Positions 51,446 through 60,402 of a DNA stretch of 64,000 nucleotides are shown here, piece by piece (within the stretch, counting starts at the first letter, position 1; each line of letters starts with the position of its first letter). Position numbers and translations under genes: made by a program. This DNA comes from UBA11591 sp040220895. GTDB taxonomy: Bacteria > Bacteroidota > Bacteroidia > Flavobacteriales_E > Vicingaceae. A model generated the notes under the pieces. That model did no database searches. It saw nothing but the letters and a program-made list of their open reading frames with translations, and was not told the DNA's origin. The stretch is taken from NCBI GenBank assembly GCA_040220895.1, contig JAVJVY010000019.1, positions 248,001 to 312,000 of the forward strand. The letters run 5' to 3'.

Positions 51446-52258
51446 ATGAAAAACATCAACCTAACGCTGCTCTTTTTGGGTCTTTTTTTATCGATTCAAG
51501 TCCTGTCACAGAGCAATTTGATATACGCCAAGGTGCGACACGATGCCACTGGCAGGTGCGGTGATTCCACTATGACAACACTGACGTATTACATCAGGCC
51601 GGACATCCTGCGAATAGACTTCAGAGGTCCTAAAGCCAATAGCAGCATGATATATCAGCCTGCGAAACAGCGAGTTTGGGTGCTGTATCATCACGAAAAA
51701 CGATTTTACTCAATGAACAAAGAGGATATTGAGAATTACGATAGCCAAATTAAAGGGGCTGCTGAGGAAATGAGACTTAGGCTTGAAAAGCTTTCTGAAC
51801 GAGAACGCAAAGAGAACATGGAACTGTTTCCGGCCGGAAGCCCATTTTTATTGAATGACATACATTATCAAGGGGTTAAGAAAAAAGACAGCCTGATAAG
51901 CCAGCTAATCTGCAAACGGTATGACGCCGTTTTGGAAGATGGGAGCAGGCGAAGGGCCTATTTGAATAGTTTTAAAGGAACGGGCATCAATGAAAGTGAC
52001 CTTGGCATACTAAGACAATTTTCAGATTTCATGGGAAAAGGAAGTAAAGTCATGTCAGCCAGTCTGGATTTTTCTTCGTTTTATAAATGGGACGAAGGCG
52101 GTTATCCTGTTCTGGTGGAAACTTGGAAAGGCGATGAATTGTGCAATACCTTATGGATGAGTATGCTCAGAAGGGGAAGTAAAAAAGATAAATTCTTTAC
52201 CATTCCTATTGAATATGCCAAAATGAACAACCCGATGGGAATAGGTCCCGAAGACTAG
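51446..52258 (+). CDS. Secreted protein of unknown function
   Basis: 270 residues from the ATG at 51446, chosen because it opens a signal peptide (MKNINLTLLFLGLFLSIQVLSQ); the frame extends 35 codons upstream inside the GT gene in another frame. The mature part is mixed alpha/beta, with YAKVRHDATG, TLTYYIRPDILRIDFRG, MIYQPAKQRVWVLYHHEKRF and a helical EEMRLRLEKLSERERKENME. The pattern (strand carrying a metal- or ligand-like RIDF, then a stored-value strand) recalls DUF4412-type lipocalin-like proteins, but I cannot assign it. Periplasmic; function unknown. Confidence 0.7.
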   Translation: MKNINLTLLFLGLFLSIQVLSQSNLIYAKVRHDATGRCGDSTMTTLTYYIRPDILRIDFRGPKANSSMIYQPAKQRVWVLYHHEKRFYSMNKEDIENYDSQIKGAAEEMRLRLEKLSERERKENMELFPAGSPFLLNDIHYQGVKKKDSLISQLICKRYDAVLEDGSRRRAYLNSFKGTGINESDLGILRQFSDFMGKGSKVMSASLDFSSFYKWDEGGYPVLVETWKGDELCNTLWMSMLRRGSKKDKFFTIPIEYAKMNNPMGIGPED

Positions 52259-53370
52259 TTGGTTTTTCTCTTGTTGATGGCTGGTTGAGCATACATCCCC
52301 AGAAAAATGCTTCTTAAATCTTCTTTATCACCCTGAATATCAATCAAGGCCGCTTGCAGTCTCTTTAAAAATCTGGCTTCATCCAGATTATCCGAAATCG
52401 AATTCAAGTTGCTTTGCAGCATTGATTCGGCAATTTCGTTGGATGGCCAAAGCCGATAATCCCGGTGTATCTGATGATCAAGGTTTTCGCAGATGTGAGC
52501 AGAAATGGTCTTACGGTCATTCGAATCTAACTTTTCAAGATCTGAAGAAATGCAGTTTCCGAAATGAATATGCCCCTTACCTTTGTTTTCGACGATGCCT
52601 ATTTGCATGCTTTCAACGTCTTCTTTTTCTGATTTCGAATATTCCTCACCCTTTGATTCGACGTAAAGTTCTTTCGTTTTTCTGATGTCACAAGGATCGT
52701 ATTCATAAGAAATTGAAACAGGAACAATGTTGAGTTCCTTGAAATGTTCCAGCATGTTCTCTTCTGCACTCATACTCAACATGGTAATAAGGCCGGGGTT
52801 CGTCTCATCATTGCCATCCTTTGCCCGTCCGGCGCGTTGAGCTATCCAAACTGATTCACCCCGGTTTTTAATGCAATCAGCAATGTATTCTGACATGTGC
52901 TTTGAAGCATTGAGCATCTCGGCTTTATCCAGATTTCTTCTGACGATAAAACTCTTGTTCAGTCGGACAATGTCTTTTATCCACCTGTCCTTTAGTAAGT
53001 TATCGCCAATGGCGATTTCGGCAGTTCCCATGCCAGCTTCGTTCAGAAAATAATTCAAGATGGCCGAATCCAGCACAATGTCTCGATGATTGGAAATAAA
53101 GAGATAGGACTTGTCCTTTTCTAATTTATCCAGACCTGAAACGCTTAATTCATCGAATGTGGGCATAATATGATGAACAAAAATGGGCTTCATCAACTTT
53201 TCCTGAAAGTCATGAATAGAAGAGATAGAGGCGATCTTTGTGCGCATTTCGGCATCCGGTAGAAGTCTTGAGAGTAATCTGCTAACCATGTCCTGTTCAA
53301 GCAGATTGTTAATTACACCTTTGACTTCATTATCTCTATAGGAACGTATGTCCTCGAACTGATCCTTCAT
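52255..53370 (-). CDS. PlsC-like acyltransferase (lysophospholipid/glycerol-3-phosphate acyltransferase family)
   Basis: 371 residues from the ATG at 53370; a longer start at 53397 adds nine residues. The acyltransferase motif is NHRDIVLDSA, an NHxxxxxD variant of the HX4D motif. The second motif appears as SFIVRRNL, and the ESVWIAQRAGRAKDG segment corresponds to the EGTRS-like block. No signal peptide or long membrane segment is present. It should acylate a glycerophospholipid precursor at the membrane surface. Convergent with the secreted protein gene (4-bp overlap) and divergent from mnmE. Confidence 0.8.
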   Translation of the reverse strand: MKDQFEDIRSYRDNEVKGVINNLLEQDMVSRLLSRLLPDAEMRTKIASISSIHDFQEKLMKPIFVHHIMPTFDELSVSGLDKLEKDKSYLFISNHRDIVLDSAILNYFLNEAGMGTAEIAIGDNLLKDRWIKDIVRLNKSFIVRRNLDKAEMLNASKHMSEYIADCIKNRGESVWIAQRAGRAKDGNDETNPGLITMLSMSAEENMLEHFKELNIVPVSISYEYDPCDIRKTKELYVESKGEEYSKSEKEDVESMQIGIVENKGKGHIHFGNCISSDLEKLDSNDRKTISAHICENLDHQIHRDYRLWPSNEIAESMLQSNLNSISDNLDEARFLKRLQAALIDIQGDKEDLRSIFLGMYAQPAINKRKTN

Positions 53371-53421
53371 AATTGGCCAGCAAAGATAAAAAATCAACTG
53401 GGCAAATTTCTTCGATGAATT

Positions 53422-54843
53422 ATGCCCACAAGCAAATTACCTAAATTTGGAAAGGTGAATAATTACAATCAAAAGGACACTATTTGCGCCTTGGCCACGC
53501 CAGCGGGCCTTGGTGCCATTGGAGTAGTAAGATTGTCGGGTGTCGAAGCGCTCAAAATCTGCAATGACATCTTTCCCGGCAAGGACCTGACCGCTCAAAA
53601 GGCCGGCACTTTGCACGTTGGTCGCTTGCAAAACGGTGATCATATTGTAGATGAAGTTGTTATTTCCATTTTCAGATCCCCAAGGAGTTATACAGGTCAG
53701 GATTTGCTAGAGATAAGTTGCCACGGTTCGCCTTACATTCAAGGCGAAATCCTGAACTTGTTGGTTTCAAAGGGCGCTAGGATGGCAAGGGAAGGTGAAT
53801 TCACTTTTCGAGCCTTTATGAACGGCAAATTAGACCTTTCACAGGCAGAGGCCGTCGCAGATTTGATAGCAAGTGATTCTAAAGCTTCAAGAGACCTTGC
53901 CATGAGTCAATTACGCGGTGGATACGCCCATCACTTGAGCCATTTAAGAGAACAGTTGATCAATTTTGCATCCATGCTCGAATTGGAGCTAGATTTCAGC
54001 GAAGAAGACGTTGAATTTGCCAATCGCGATGAATTGCTCCACTTGGTTCAAGACCTTCAGAAAGAACTGGATGGAATGATATCGTCCTTTGAATTTGGCA
54101 ATGCCATCAAGCAAGGTGTTCCGGTAGCCATCATTGGGGAACCAAATGTGGGTAAATCGACCTTATTGAACCAGATACTCAAGGAAGATCGGGCCATTGT
54201 GTCTGAAATTCCCGGTACAACAAGAGACGTAATAGAAGACGTGGTGAACATCGAGGGCATCATCTTTCGATTTATCGACACCGCAGGGCTGAGACAGACC
54301 ACAGACACCGTCGAGGAAATAGGAATATTAAAAGCCAGACAAAAAGCCGATCTGGCAAAAGTCGTTTTATACGTTATGGACGCGTCCAATTGCAGCGTGG
54401 AAAAGTTTGAACAGGTCAAGGGTGAATGGTCCGACAAGGCCATGGCAAAAACCTTTTTTGTCATGAATAAGATCGATCACATGGATCCACATGTGCTTGA
54501 AAAGCTGAAAGTCGCTTTAGCTTCATATACCAATGTATTTTACATATCGGCACGCGATGACCACGGCATTGATCATTTACTCAGAGGCCTTCAGGATTTT
54601 ATTGGCACCGGTAAAAGTGACGGTGAAGGCATCATGGTGAGCAGTGCCAGGCACCTGGAATCACTGAACAAATGCCGCGAATCACTTGACCGCACTTTGG
54701 CTGGAATTGATGAGAACAGATCCTCTGAACTCGTTGCCCAGGATGTGCGCCAATCACTGCATTACCTTGGCGAGATCACAGGTGAGGTCACCACCGACGA
54801 CCTGCTGGCCAATATCTTTTCGAAGTTTTGTATCGGAAAATAG
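53422..54843 (+). CDS. mnmE: tRNA uridine-5-carboxymethylaminomethyl synthesis GTPase MnmE
   Basis: A 473-residue MnmE. The N-terminal tetrahydrofolate-binding domain opens DTICALATPAGLGAIGVVRLSG. A central helical region follows, then the inserted G domain with G1 GEPNVGKST, G3 DTAGLRQTTDTVEEIG and G4 NKIDH. The universal C-terminal FCIGK is present and required for catalysis. It forms cmnm5U34 in tRNA with MnmG. The first 11 residues look non-conserved. A GTG at 53455 is the better start by homology, and a TAAATTTG box (53442-53449) lies inside the ORF just before it. Confidence 0.93.
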   Translation: MPTSKLPKFGKVNNYNQKDTICALATPAGLGAIGVVRLSGVEALKICNDIFPGKDLTAQKAGTLHVGRLQNGDHIVDEVVISIFRSPRSYTGQDLLEISCHGSPYIQGEILNLLVSKGARMAREGEFTFRAFMNGKLDLSQAEAVADLIASDSKASRDLAMSQLRGGYAHHLSHLREQLINFASMLELELDFSEEDVEFANRDELLHLVQDLQKELDGMISSFEFGNAIKQGVPVAIIGEPNVGKSTLLNQILKEDRAIVSEIPGTTRDVIEDVVNIEGIIFRFIDTAGLRQTTDTVEEIGILKARQKADLAKVVLYVMDASNCSVEKFEQVKGEWSDKAMAKTFFVMNKIDHMDPHVLEKLKVALASYTNVFYISARDDHGIDHLLRGLQDFIGTGKSDGEGIMVSSARHLESLNKCRESLDRTLAGIDENRSSELVAQDVRQSLHYLGEITGEVTTDDLLANIFSKFCIGK

Positions 54844-54895
54844 CCATTGCCTTTGCTATTGTGTCCTTCCCCAAGACCATTCACATCAAAGCAAT

Positions 54896-56332
54896 TTATT
54901 CGCCAAATACCTTGGAAATCAGCCAATAAACCAAGGTGCTTAAAACTGCGATGGTTGCTATATTAAGGGCAAAACCAACCCTGATCATTTGTTCAATTTT
55001 AATCTGCCCACTGCTGAATACAACGGCGTTCGGAGGAGTCGATATGGGCATCATAAAAGCACAACTGGCGGCCAATGTCACCGGAATGGCAAACTGGTAA
55101 ACGGAAACGCCCATTTGATCACTAATTCCCATAATTACGGGAAGTAAGACTGTCACCAAGGCAACGTTGCTCATTATTTCGGTAGCAAATAAACTAAGAG
55201 TTGTAAGACCGATCAACATGATCATTACCGTCGCATTTAGGTTATCACTTACGGCGGTTGCAATAAGATCGATGGCCCCGACAGTTTCTAGTCCTGCTGC
55301 CATGCTCAAGCCACCACCAAAGAGCAATAATATTCCCCACGGCAGGTCTTTCATCGCTTTCCAGTCCAGAAGAAACTCCCCCGAATTCATATTTACAGGA
55401 AGGCAAAACATCAGCAGGCCACCTAGCATGGCTATTGATGTATTATTTAAAATCGGTCCGCCAAAAACCAGTGAATTGACCTGGCTTTTAAACATCCATA
55501 ATGAGGCGGTTAGTACGAATATCGTAAGCACCATTTTTTCTGCTTTCTCCATCCTGCCTAAGGCCATTAATTCATTAGATATGAGCTGTTTGGCACCTTC
55601 AATGTTTGGCAATCTAATTACGATCAATCCACGGGTAAGTAGCAGAAATGTAAGTCCCAACATTACGATCCCAAAGGGAAGTCCTATTAGCATCCACTGT
55701 CCAAATCCAATTTCAATCTGGTATCGTTCCAATAGGAAACCTGCAAAAACCACGTTCGGTGGGGTTCCGATCAAGGTCATCGTACCACCGATATTGGCGG
55801 CATATGCGATGCTCAGCATCAGGGCAAGGCCAAATTTTTTGTACTCCTTTCCGGCTTCTTTCTGATTCAATAATTGCAAAACAGACATGGCGATAGGAAG
55901 CATCATTACTGTGGTAGCGGTATTCGAGATCCACATACTCAGAAAGGCGGTAGCCAGTATAAACCCTAAAATGATCCCACTGGGTTTGGTGCCTGTAATT
56001 TTTATCAAATTGAGCGCTATGCGCAAGTGCAGCTTTCTTTTTTCCATAGCCAGCGCAATAATGAAGCCACCCATAAACAGAAATATTATTGGATTGGCAA
56101 AGGGTTCAAAGGTTTCTTTGATCGGAAGGATGTTCAAGGCCGGAAATAAAACCATCGGAAGAAGGGCTGTGACGAATATGGGCACGACTTCCGAAATCCA
56201 CCAGATCATCATCCAAAAGGCAATTCCAGCCATGACGGTGAGTTTCGATTCCTCGTAGAATTCATTTGCATAAAGGCAAATGATCCATCCAAGTGGGCCA
56301 AGAAAAAAAGCGATCTTTTGCACAAGGCTCAT
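54896..56332 (-). CDS. DASS/SLC13-family sodium:dicarboxylate or sulfate-type symporter
   Basis: A 478-residue transporter with about 12 membrane helices. The two SNT-like substrate/sodium motifs are visible as SNTATTVMM (first half) and ISTPPNAVVFSSG (second half), with GTPPNVVFAG in between. Family members import C4 dicarboxylates, citrate or sulfate with sodium. Substrate cannot be read. It is convergent with mnmE across a 52-bp gap. Confidence 0.88.
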   Translation of the reverse strand: MSLVQKIAFFLGPLGWIICLYANEFYEESKLTVMAGIAFWMMIWWISEVVPIFVTALLPMVLFPALNILPIKETFEPFANPIIFLFMGGFIIALAMEKRKLHLRIALNLIKITGTKPSGIILGFILATAFLSMWISNTATTVMMLPIAMSVLQLLNQKEAGKEYKKFGLALMLSIAYAANIGGTMTLIGTPPNVVFAGFLLERYQIEIGFGQWMLIGLPFGIVMLGLTFLLLTRGLIVIRLPNIEGAKQLISNELMALGRMEKAEKMVLTIFVLTASLWMFKSQVNSLVFGGPILNNTSIAMLGGLLMFCLPVNMNSGEFLLDWKAMKDLPWGILLLFGGGLSMAAGLETVGAIDLIATAVSDNLNATVMIMLIGLTTLSLFATEIMSNVALVTVLLPVIMGISDQMGVSVYQFAIPVTLAASCAFMMPISTPPNAVVFSSGQIKIEQMIRVGFALNIATIAVLSTLVYWLISKVFGE

Positions 56333-56666
56333 AGCCTATGGTTTAAATGGGCAAGAAGCATATGGTTGTGAAAGGTGGTTCGAATTATTTCAGACATGAA
56401 GGCACTTATTTGATTATACCCTAAGAATTAGGCAAAAAAGCTATTTCCCTAATGTAAAAAATAAATGCAGATCACAAGCAGTGTCAATGCCATCAGGTGC
56501 ATTGCAGGGGAATTATACCAATCAAAGCGCCGACTCCTTTCATATCATAACTTATATCATAACCAATTTTCAGGTCAATCCCTCTGTCCAAAAAAAGTGG
56601 AGGTATATTAATCTCATGTCTGGTGCGCGACACTTTTGTATGCTAAAAAGTGATGACATTTGTGTC
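56333..56666. other. 334-bp intergenic region between transporter and peroxiredoxin-like genes
   Basis: No gene found. It contains a direct repeat ATATCATAAC (56542-56551 and 56554-56563). It ends in an inverted repeat overlapping the next start codon. No full TTG/TAnnTTTG promoter was seen on either strand. Confidence 0.45.
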
Positions 56667-56668
56667 AT
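56653..56668. promoter_or_regulatory. Inverted repeat ATGACA-TTTG-TGTCAT overlapping a start codon
   Basis: Perfect 6-bp arms with a 4-bp spacer. The right arm supplies the first two bases of the ATG at 56667 of the peroxiredoxin-like gene. It could be a protein-binding site or an mRNA hairpin that hides the start codon. Confidence 0.4.
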
Positions 56669-57302
56669 GAAAAACATCTTTCTTATTACCACTTACCTTT
56701 TGACGCTGACATCCCTCGCCCAATCCGATCCATCAAAATACGGAGTGGCGGGACAAGGCGATGAACTTCCCATGGGCCTGAAAGTGGGGCAGCAGGCGCC
56801 TGATTTCACATTGAATTCATCCCGGGGAATTGCGGTAAACATTCAAAAAGAATTGGAAAAAGGACCGGTGGTGCTGATTTTTTACCGGGGAATCTGGTGT
56901 CCGGTATGCAGCCGCTACCTTAGTAATATTCAAGATTCCTTAAGGTATATTTTAGATGCTGGGGCTTCTCTTTTAGCAGTGACAGGTGAGGTTCAGGAGT
57001 ACACGGCAAAAATGAGCGAGGATGTTGGGGCCGAATTTCCAATCCTCTCTGACAAAGATGAAGCGGTCATGAAAGACTACGACGTGCTGTTTGATGTCAC
57101 TGATTGGTATGTAACCAAGGTGAAGGTCGGGCAATTATCTTCTATCCAAAAGAATACGGGTCAAGAGGACGATCGGTTACCCGTGCCTGCAACTTACGTT
57201 ATCGATAAACAAGGCGTGATTCGATACGTTCAGTTCGATTACAATTACAAGAACAGGGCCAGTGTGAAGGACATAATTCGAGCCATCAAAGGGCTCATTT
57301 AA
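56667..57302 (+). CDS. Exported peroxiredoxin-like (AhpC/TSA, thioredoxin-fold) protein
   Basis: 211 residues from the ATG at 56667, which opens a signal peptide (MKNIFLITTYLLTLTSLAQ); longer in-frame starts lack one. The thioredoxin-fold core has GQQAPDFTLNS, VVLIFYRGIWCPVCSRYLSN with a C-x2-C pair, and the PATYVIDKQGVIRYVQFDY strand. C-P-V-C at the peroxidatic position is typical of the peroxiredoxin-like family with both Cys in one motif. It would reduce peroxides or disulfides in the periplasm. It converges on the DCC gene with an 8-bp overlap. Confidence 0.85.
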   Translation: MKNIFLITTYLLTLTSLAQSDPSKYGVAGQGDELPMGLKVGQQAPDFTLNSSRGIAVNIQKELEKGPVVLIFYRGIWCPVCSRYLSNIQDSLRYILDAGASLLAVTGEVQEYTAKMSEDVGAEFPILSDKDEAVMKDYDVLFDVTDWYVTKVKVGQLSSIQKNTGQEDDRLPVPATYVIDKQGVIRYVQFDYNYKNRASVKDIIRAIKGLI

Positions 57303-57696
57303 GGAAGAAGCCTGTTTCATCCTGATTGGGAAGTCGGCAAACCGCTCTTTTTCCAAACCAACGGTACCGCCTTTTTGCAATGCCTCGGTAAACCCAGTCT
57401 CTCAGTGATTTGGGAAAAATGGCCAGGCTTTTTAGAAAGCTCCAGGGCATGCCCAGATCAGTCAACACGGCAAGCGCGGCATCAGATTCCCGCAATACTT
57501 TCCCTTTCCTTATGTAAACGACGGTTTGAAGGTCCTTTCGGATTTCTTTGGGCAAGGTCCTTTGCGCAAATTCACCTTGCAGGGAGGCAAATTGAAATAA
57601 GTGTTTTTTATCCCTTTTTATTAGGAAATCCACCAGCCCATTGCAAAGAATACAATGGCCATCGAAGTACAAAACATTTTTAGGGGATGTTGCCAA
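57295..57696 (-). CDS. DCC-family thiol-disulfide oxidoreductase-like protein
   Basis: A 133-residue protein with the family signature near the N-terminus: YFDGHCILCNGLVDFLIKRD, giving the D-x2-C-x2-C motif. Residues 35-45 (FQFASLQGEFAQ) and the helical C-terminus (YRGIAKRRYRWFGKR) match the family. DCC proteins have a predicted thioredoxin-like fold; their substrates are unknown. Cytoplasmic, overlapping the peroxiredoxin-like gene end-to-end. Confidence 0.87.
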   Translation of the reverse strand: MATSPKNVLYFDGHCILCNGLVDFLIKRDKKHLFQFASLQGEFAQRTLPKEIRKDLQTVVYIRKGKVLRESDAALAVLTDLGMPWSFLKSLAIFPKSLRDWVYRGIAKRRYRWFGKRAVCRLPNQDETGFFLK

Positions 57697-57719
57697 GATT
57701 TGGCAAAGGTAAGCATCGC

Positions 57720-57998
57720 TTAGCGCAGTTTGCCAACAAGTACCGTCATGGCTACCAGATCATCAATGTGTTCTGCCATGTTGTAATCCTTATCGGTAAT
57801 GGCGTCCGAACTATGGGTGCGCAAAAAGATCTCGACTTTGTTGTAAGAGTGGACAAGAATATCGGGATGGTGGTCTGTTTTTTCGGCAACGGGCGCAATC
57901 TCATTGACAAATTCCATTGCTTTAGAAAATGACTCAAAACTGAATTCCTTGGTCAGGAAATCATTTTCAATTTTCCAGTTTTGGATATGGCTTTGCAT
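57720..57998 (-). CDS. 4a-hydroxytetrahydrobiopterin dehydratase (pterin-4a-carbinolamine dehydratase)
   Basis: A 92-residue protein of standard PCD length. The catalytic histidine block is EKTDHHPDILVHSYNKVEIF with H-H-P, followed by LRTHSSDAITDKD, matching the family pattern. It regenerates the pterin cofactor of aromatic amino acid hydroxylases or acts on related pterins. No hydroxylase gene is adjacent. It is 23 bp upstream of the DCC gene on the same strand. Confidence 0.92.
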   Translation of the reverse strand: MQSHIQNWKIENDFLTKEFSFESFSKAMEFVNEIAPVAEKTDHHPDILVHSYNKVEIFLRTHSSDAITDKDYNMAEHIDDLVAMTVLVGKLR

Positions 57999-58207
57999 AT
58001 AATGTTTGTTAAACAGATGTCTAGAATAAAAGTACAGTGAATAGTTGCCTTTTACGAACCACCCGTAAACCCATTTGGTCCATTCACAAAGTGAGACGTA
58101 CTTTTTGTCAAAATGGATGCACGGTTCTTTATCACTTTAATGAACCGTTTATCATAGAATGATACCATATCAATGGAACATTGGTATTTTAGCCAAAAAT
58201 CTGACAA

Positions 58208-60262
58208 ATGACTAAAGGACTTTACATTCCCCTTGCTGCGTCGCTCGTATTCATTATTGCTTGTGGCAGTGAAAAACAGGAAGTCGAACAAACATACCAC
58301 GCCATTAATATGGAAAACATTGATACAACCGTCCGGCCGCAGGACGACTTTTTCCTCTTTGTAAACGGAAATTGGGTTAAGAATACGGAAATCCCCGCTG
58401 ACCAGGGTAGTTGGGGCTCGTTTAATGAGTTGAGAGAAGCCAATAACGATGTGGTTCTCGATATTCTGGAACGCGCAGCAGCCAATAAAAAGTACAAAGA
58501 AGGAAGTGATCAGCGCAAGGCAGCTGATTTTTATGCCATTGGTATGGATTCTGCCAGAGCCGAAGAACAAGGTGTTACTCCTATAATCCCAATTGTTGAA
58601 CGCATCAATGGTTTGGAAAATAAAGATGACTTGTTGGACTACCTGGCATATCAGTCGCGAATTGGAGGATCTGCATTTTTTGGTTTCAGCATATTTCCAG
58701 ACCTAATGAATTCCGATTACTATGCATCTTATATTGCACAGGATGGGCTTGGCTTGCCTGACAAGGATTACTACACTAAGACAGACGCGAAATCTGTGGA
58801 ATTGCGTGAAAAGTATGTTGCTCACACCGAGCGCATGATGAAACTGAGCGGGATTTTTGAAGGCGATCTTGCGGCCAAAGCTGCCGAAATATTTGCACTT
58901 GAAAATCAATTGGCTCTGGTTTCCATGAACAGGACAGAACAACGGAATATACCGGCCATGTACAATCCCTATCCGGTGAGCGAGCTCAAGACGCTAACTC
59001 CTTCAGTAGATTGGAACAGGTTCCTAAAAGAGTTGGGTTTGACCAACGTAGATACCATTATCGTCATGCAACCCGAATTCATGAAAGAAATAGAGAAAAT
59101 CTTAGTAAGCAATGACCTGAACTTGTGGAAAGACTACTTGAAGTGGAATATTCTGAATACTTATGCCGGCATGTTAAATCAGGAATTGGTGCAAGCGAAT
59201 TTTGATTTTTATGGAAAGGAATTGAGCGGTACCACAGAAATGAGGCCAAGGTGGAAACGTGTACTGTCCAGCACCAACGGTGTTATAGGAGAAGCCATCG
59301 GAAAGCTTTACGTCGACGAAGTATTCCCTCCCGAGGCTAAGGCCACGGCTAAAGAAATGGTAGACGAAATTCTGGAAGCCATGGGAGATCGAATCAAAGG
59401 ATTGGAATGGATGACGGATACCACCAAAGAAAAGGCCCTTGAGAAACTTGCATCGTTCACGGTCAAAATTGGATATCCCGACAAATGGAAAGATTATTCG
59501 AAACTGGATATCAAACGCGATAAGGATGCCTCTTACGCCGGAAATTTAATGGCGGCCAGAAATTGGAGTTATGAAGACAGACTCTCTAAAATGCACGATC
59601 CAGTTGATAAAACAGAATGGGGCATGACTCCGCAAACAGTGAATGCTTATTACAGCCCGTTAAACAACGAGATTGTCTTTCCTGCGGCCATTCTTCAACC
59701 GCCGTTTTTTGACTTTAAGGCAGATGCTCCAATAAACTTCGGCGGTATTGGAGCCGTCATTGGGCATGAGATATCACATGGTTTTGATGACAACGGCAGC
59801 CGCTTTGACGCCAATGGGAACATGATCAATTGGTGGACCGAAGAGGATCTGACAAATTTCAAGACCCGTGGCGAGCAACTGGTCGCGCAATACAACTCCT
59901 ATGAAGCACTTGATAGTCTTTTCGTAAATGGACAACTCACCTTGGGTGAGAACATCGGCGACTTGGGTGGAGTGAATCTGGCATGGGAAGGTATGCAACG
60001 TTATTTTGCCAAACATGGCAAAACAGAAACCATCGACGGTTTTACCCCGGAACAGCGCTTTTTTATGTCGTGGGGCACCATTTGGAGAACGAAATACCGC
60101 GATGAAGCGTTGCGTACCCAGGTCATGACCAACCCACATTCCCCGGGCATGTTCAGGGCGAATGGACCCCTAACAAACGTCAATGCTTTTTATCAAGCCT
60201 TTGATGTGAAGGAAGGAGACGGCATGTACAAGGCCGAAGCCGACCGAATCGTAATTTGGTAA
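58208..60262 (+). CDS. M13-family metallopeptidase (neprilysin-like), lipoprotein
   Basis: 684 residues. The lipobox is FIIAC with Cys at residue 19. The catalytic zinc site is H520-E521-I-S-H524 in VIGHEISHGFDDNG, and the third ligand is E581 in GENIGDLGG. The N-terminal half has the family's VRPQDDFFLFVNGNWV, and the end reads DGMYKAEADRIVIW. It should cleave peptides on the periplasmic or cell-surface side. The stop codon lies inside the first copy of a 46-bp tandem duplication. Confidence 0.95.
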   Translation: MTKGLYIPLAASLVFIIACGSEKQEVEQTYHAINMENIDTTVRPQDDFFLFVNGNWVKNTEIPADQGSWGSFNELREANNDVVLDILERAAANKKYKEGSDQRKAADFYAIGMDSARAEEQGVTPIIPIVERINGLENKDDLLDYLAYQSRIGGSAFFGFSIFPDLMNSDYYASYIAQDGLGLPDKDYYTKTDAKSVELREKYVAHTERMMKLSGIFEGDLAAKAAEIFALENQLALVSMNRTEQRNIPAMYNPYPVSELKTLTPSVDWNRFLKELGLTNVDTIIVMQPEFMKEIEKILVSNDLNLWKDYLKWNILNTYAGMLNQELVQANFDFYGKELSGTTEMRPRWKRVLSSTNGVIGEAIGKLYVDEVFPPEAKATAKEMVDEILEAMGDRIKGLEWMTDTTKEKALEKLASFTVKIGYPDKWKDYSKLDIKRDKDASYAGNLMAARNWSYEDRLSKMHDPVDKTEWGMTPQTVNAYYSPLNNEIVFPAAILQPPFFDFKADAPINFGGIGAVIGHEISHGFDDNGSRFDANGNMINWWTEEDLTNFKTRGEQLVAQYNSYEALDSLFVNGQLTLGENIGDLGGVNLAWEGMQRYFAKHGKTETIDGFTPEQRFFMSWGTIWRTKYRDEALRTQVMTNPHSPGMFRANGPLTNVNAFYQAFDVKEGDGMYKAEADRIVIW

Positions 60263-60345
60263 ACCCAAAGGTCAGAGACTGGTTCTCGGTAAAAGAAAAA
60301 TTTGGTAAACCCAAAGGTCAGAGACTGGTTCTCGGTAAAAGAAAA
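60255..60345. repeat. 46-bp tandem duplication spanning the M13 gene stop
   Basis: Copy 1 (60255-60300) includes the last sense codon and stop of the M13 gene. Copy 2 (60301-60345) is identical except for its end. Each copy begins TTTGGTAAACCCAAA, which can fold as TTTGG/CCAAA. Confidence 0.85.
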
Positions 60346-60356
60346 TAGAAATGATT

Positions 60357-60386
60357 TGAGGGCCAAAAGACCCTCAGGTTTTTTAT
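60357..60386 (+). terminator. Terminator of the M13 peptidase gene
   Basis: Stem TGAGGG / CCCTCA with an 8-nt loop, then GGTTTTTTATT. It lies after the duplicated block. Confidence 0.7.
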
Positions 60387-60402
60387 TAAACCGTTGGAAG
60401 GG

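Noticed and set aside
54839..54862. Weak hairpin AATAGC / GCTATT after mnmE as a terminator
   Set aside because: Short stem, long loop and no T tract.
55167..55865. A 232-codon open frame antisense to the DASS transporter
   Set aside because: It mirrors hydrophobic codons of a clear membrane transporter on the other strand and has no recognisable domain.
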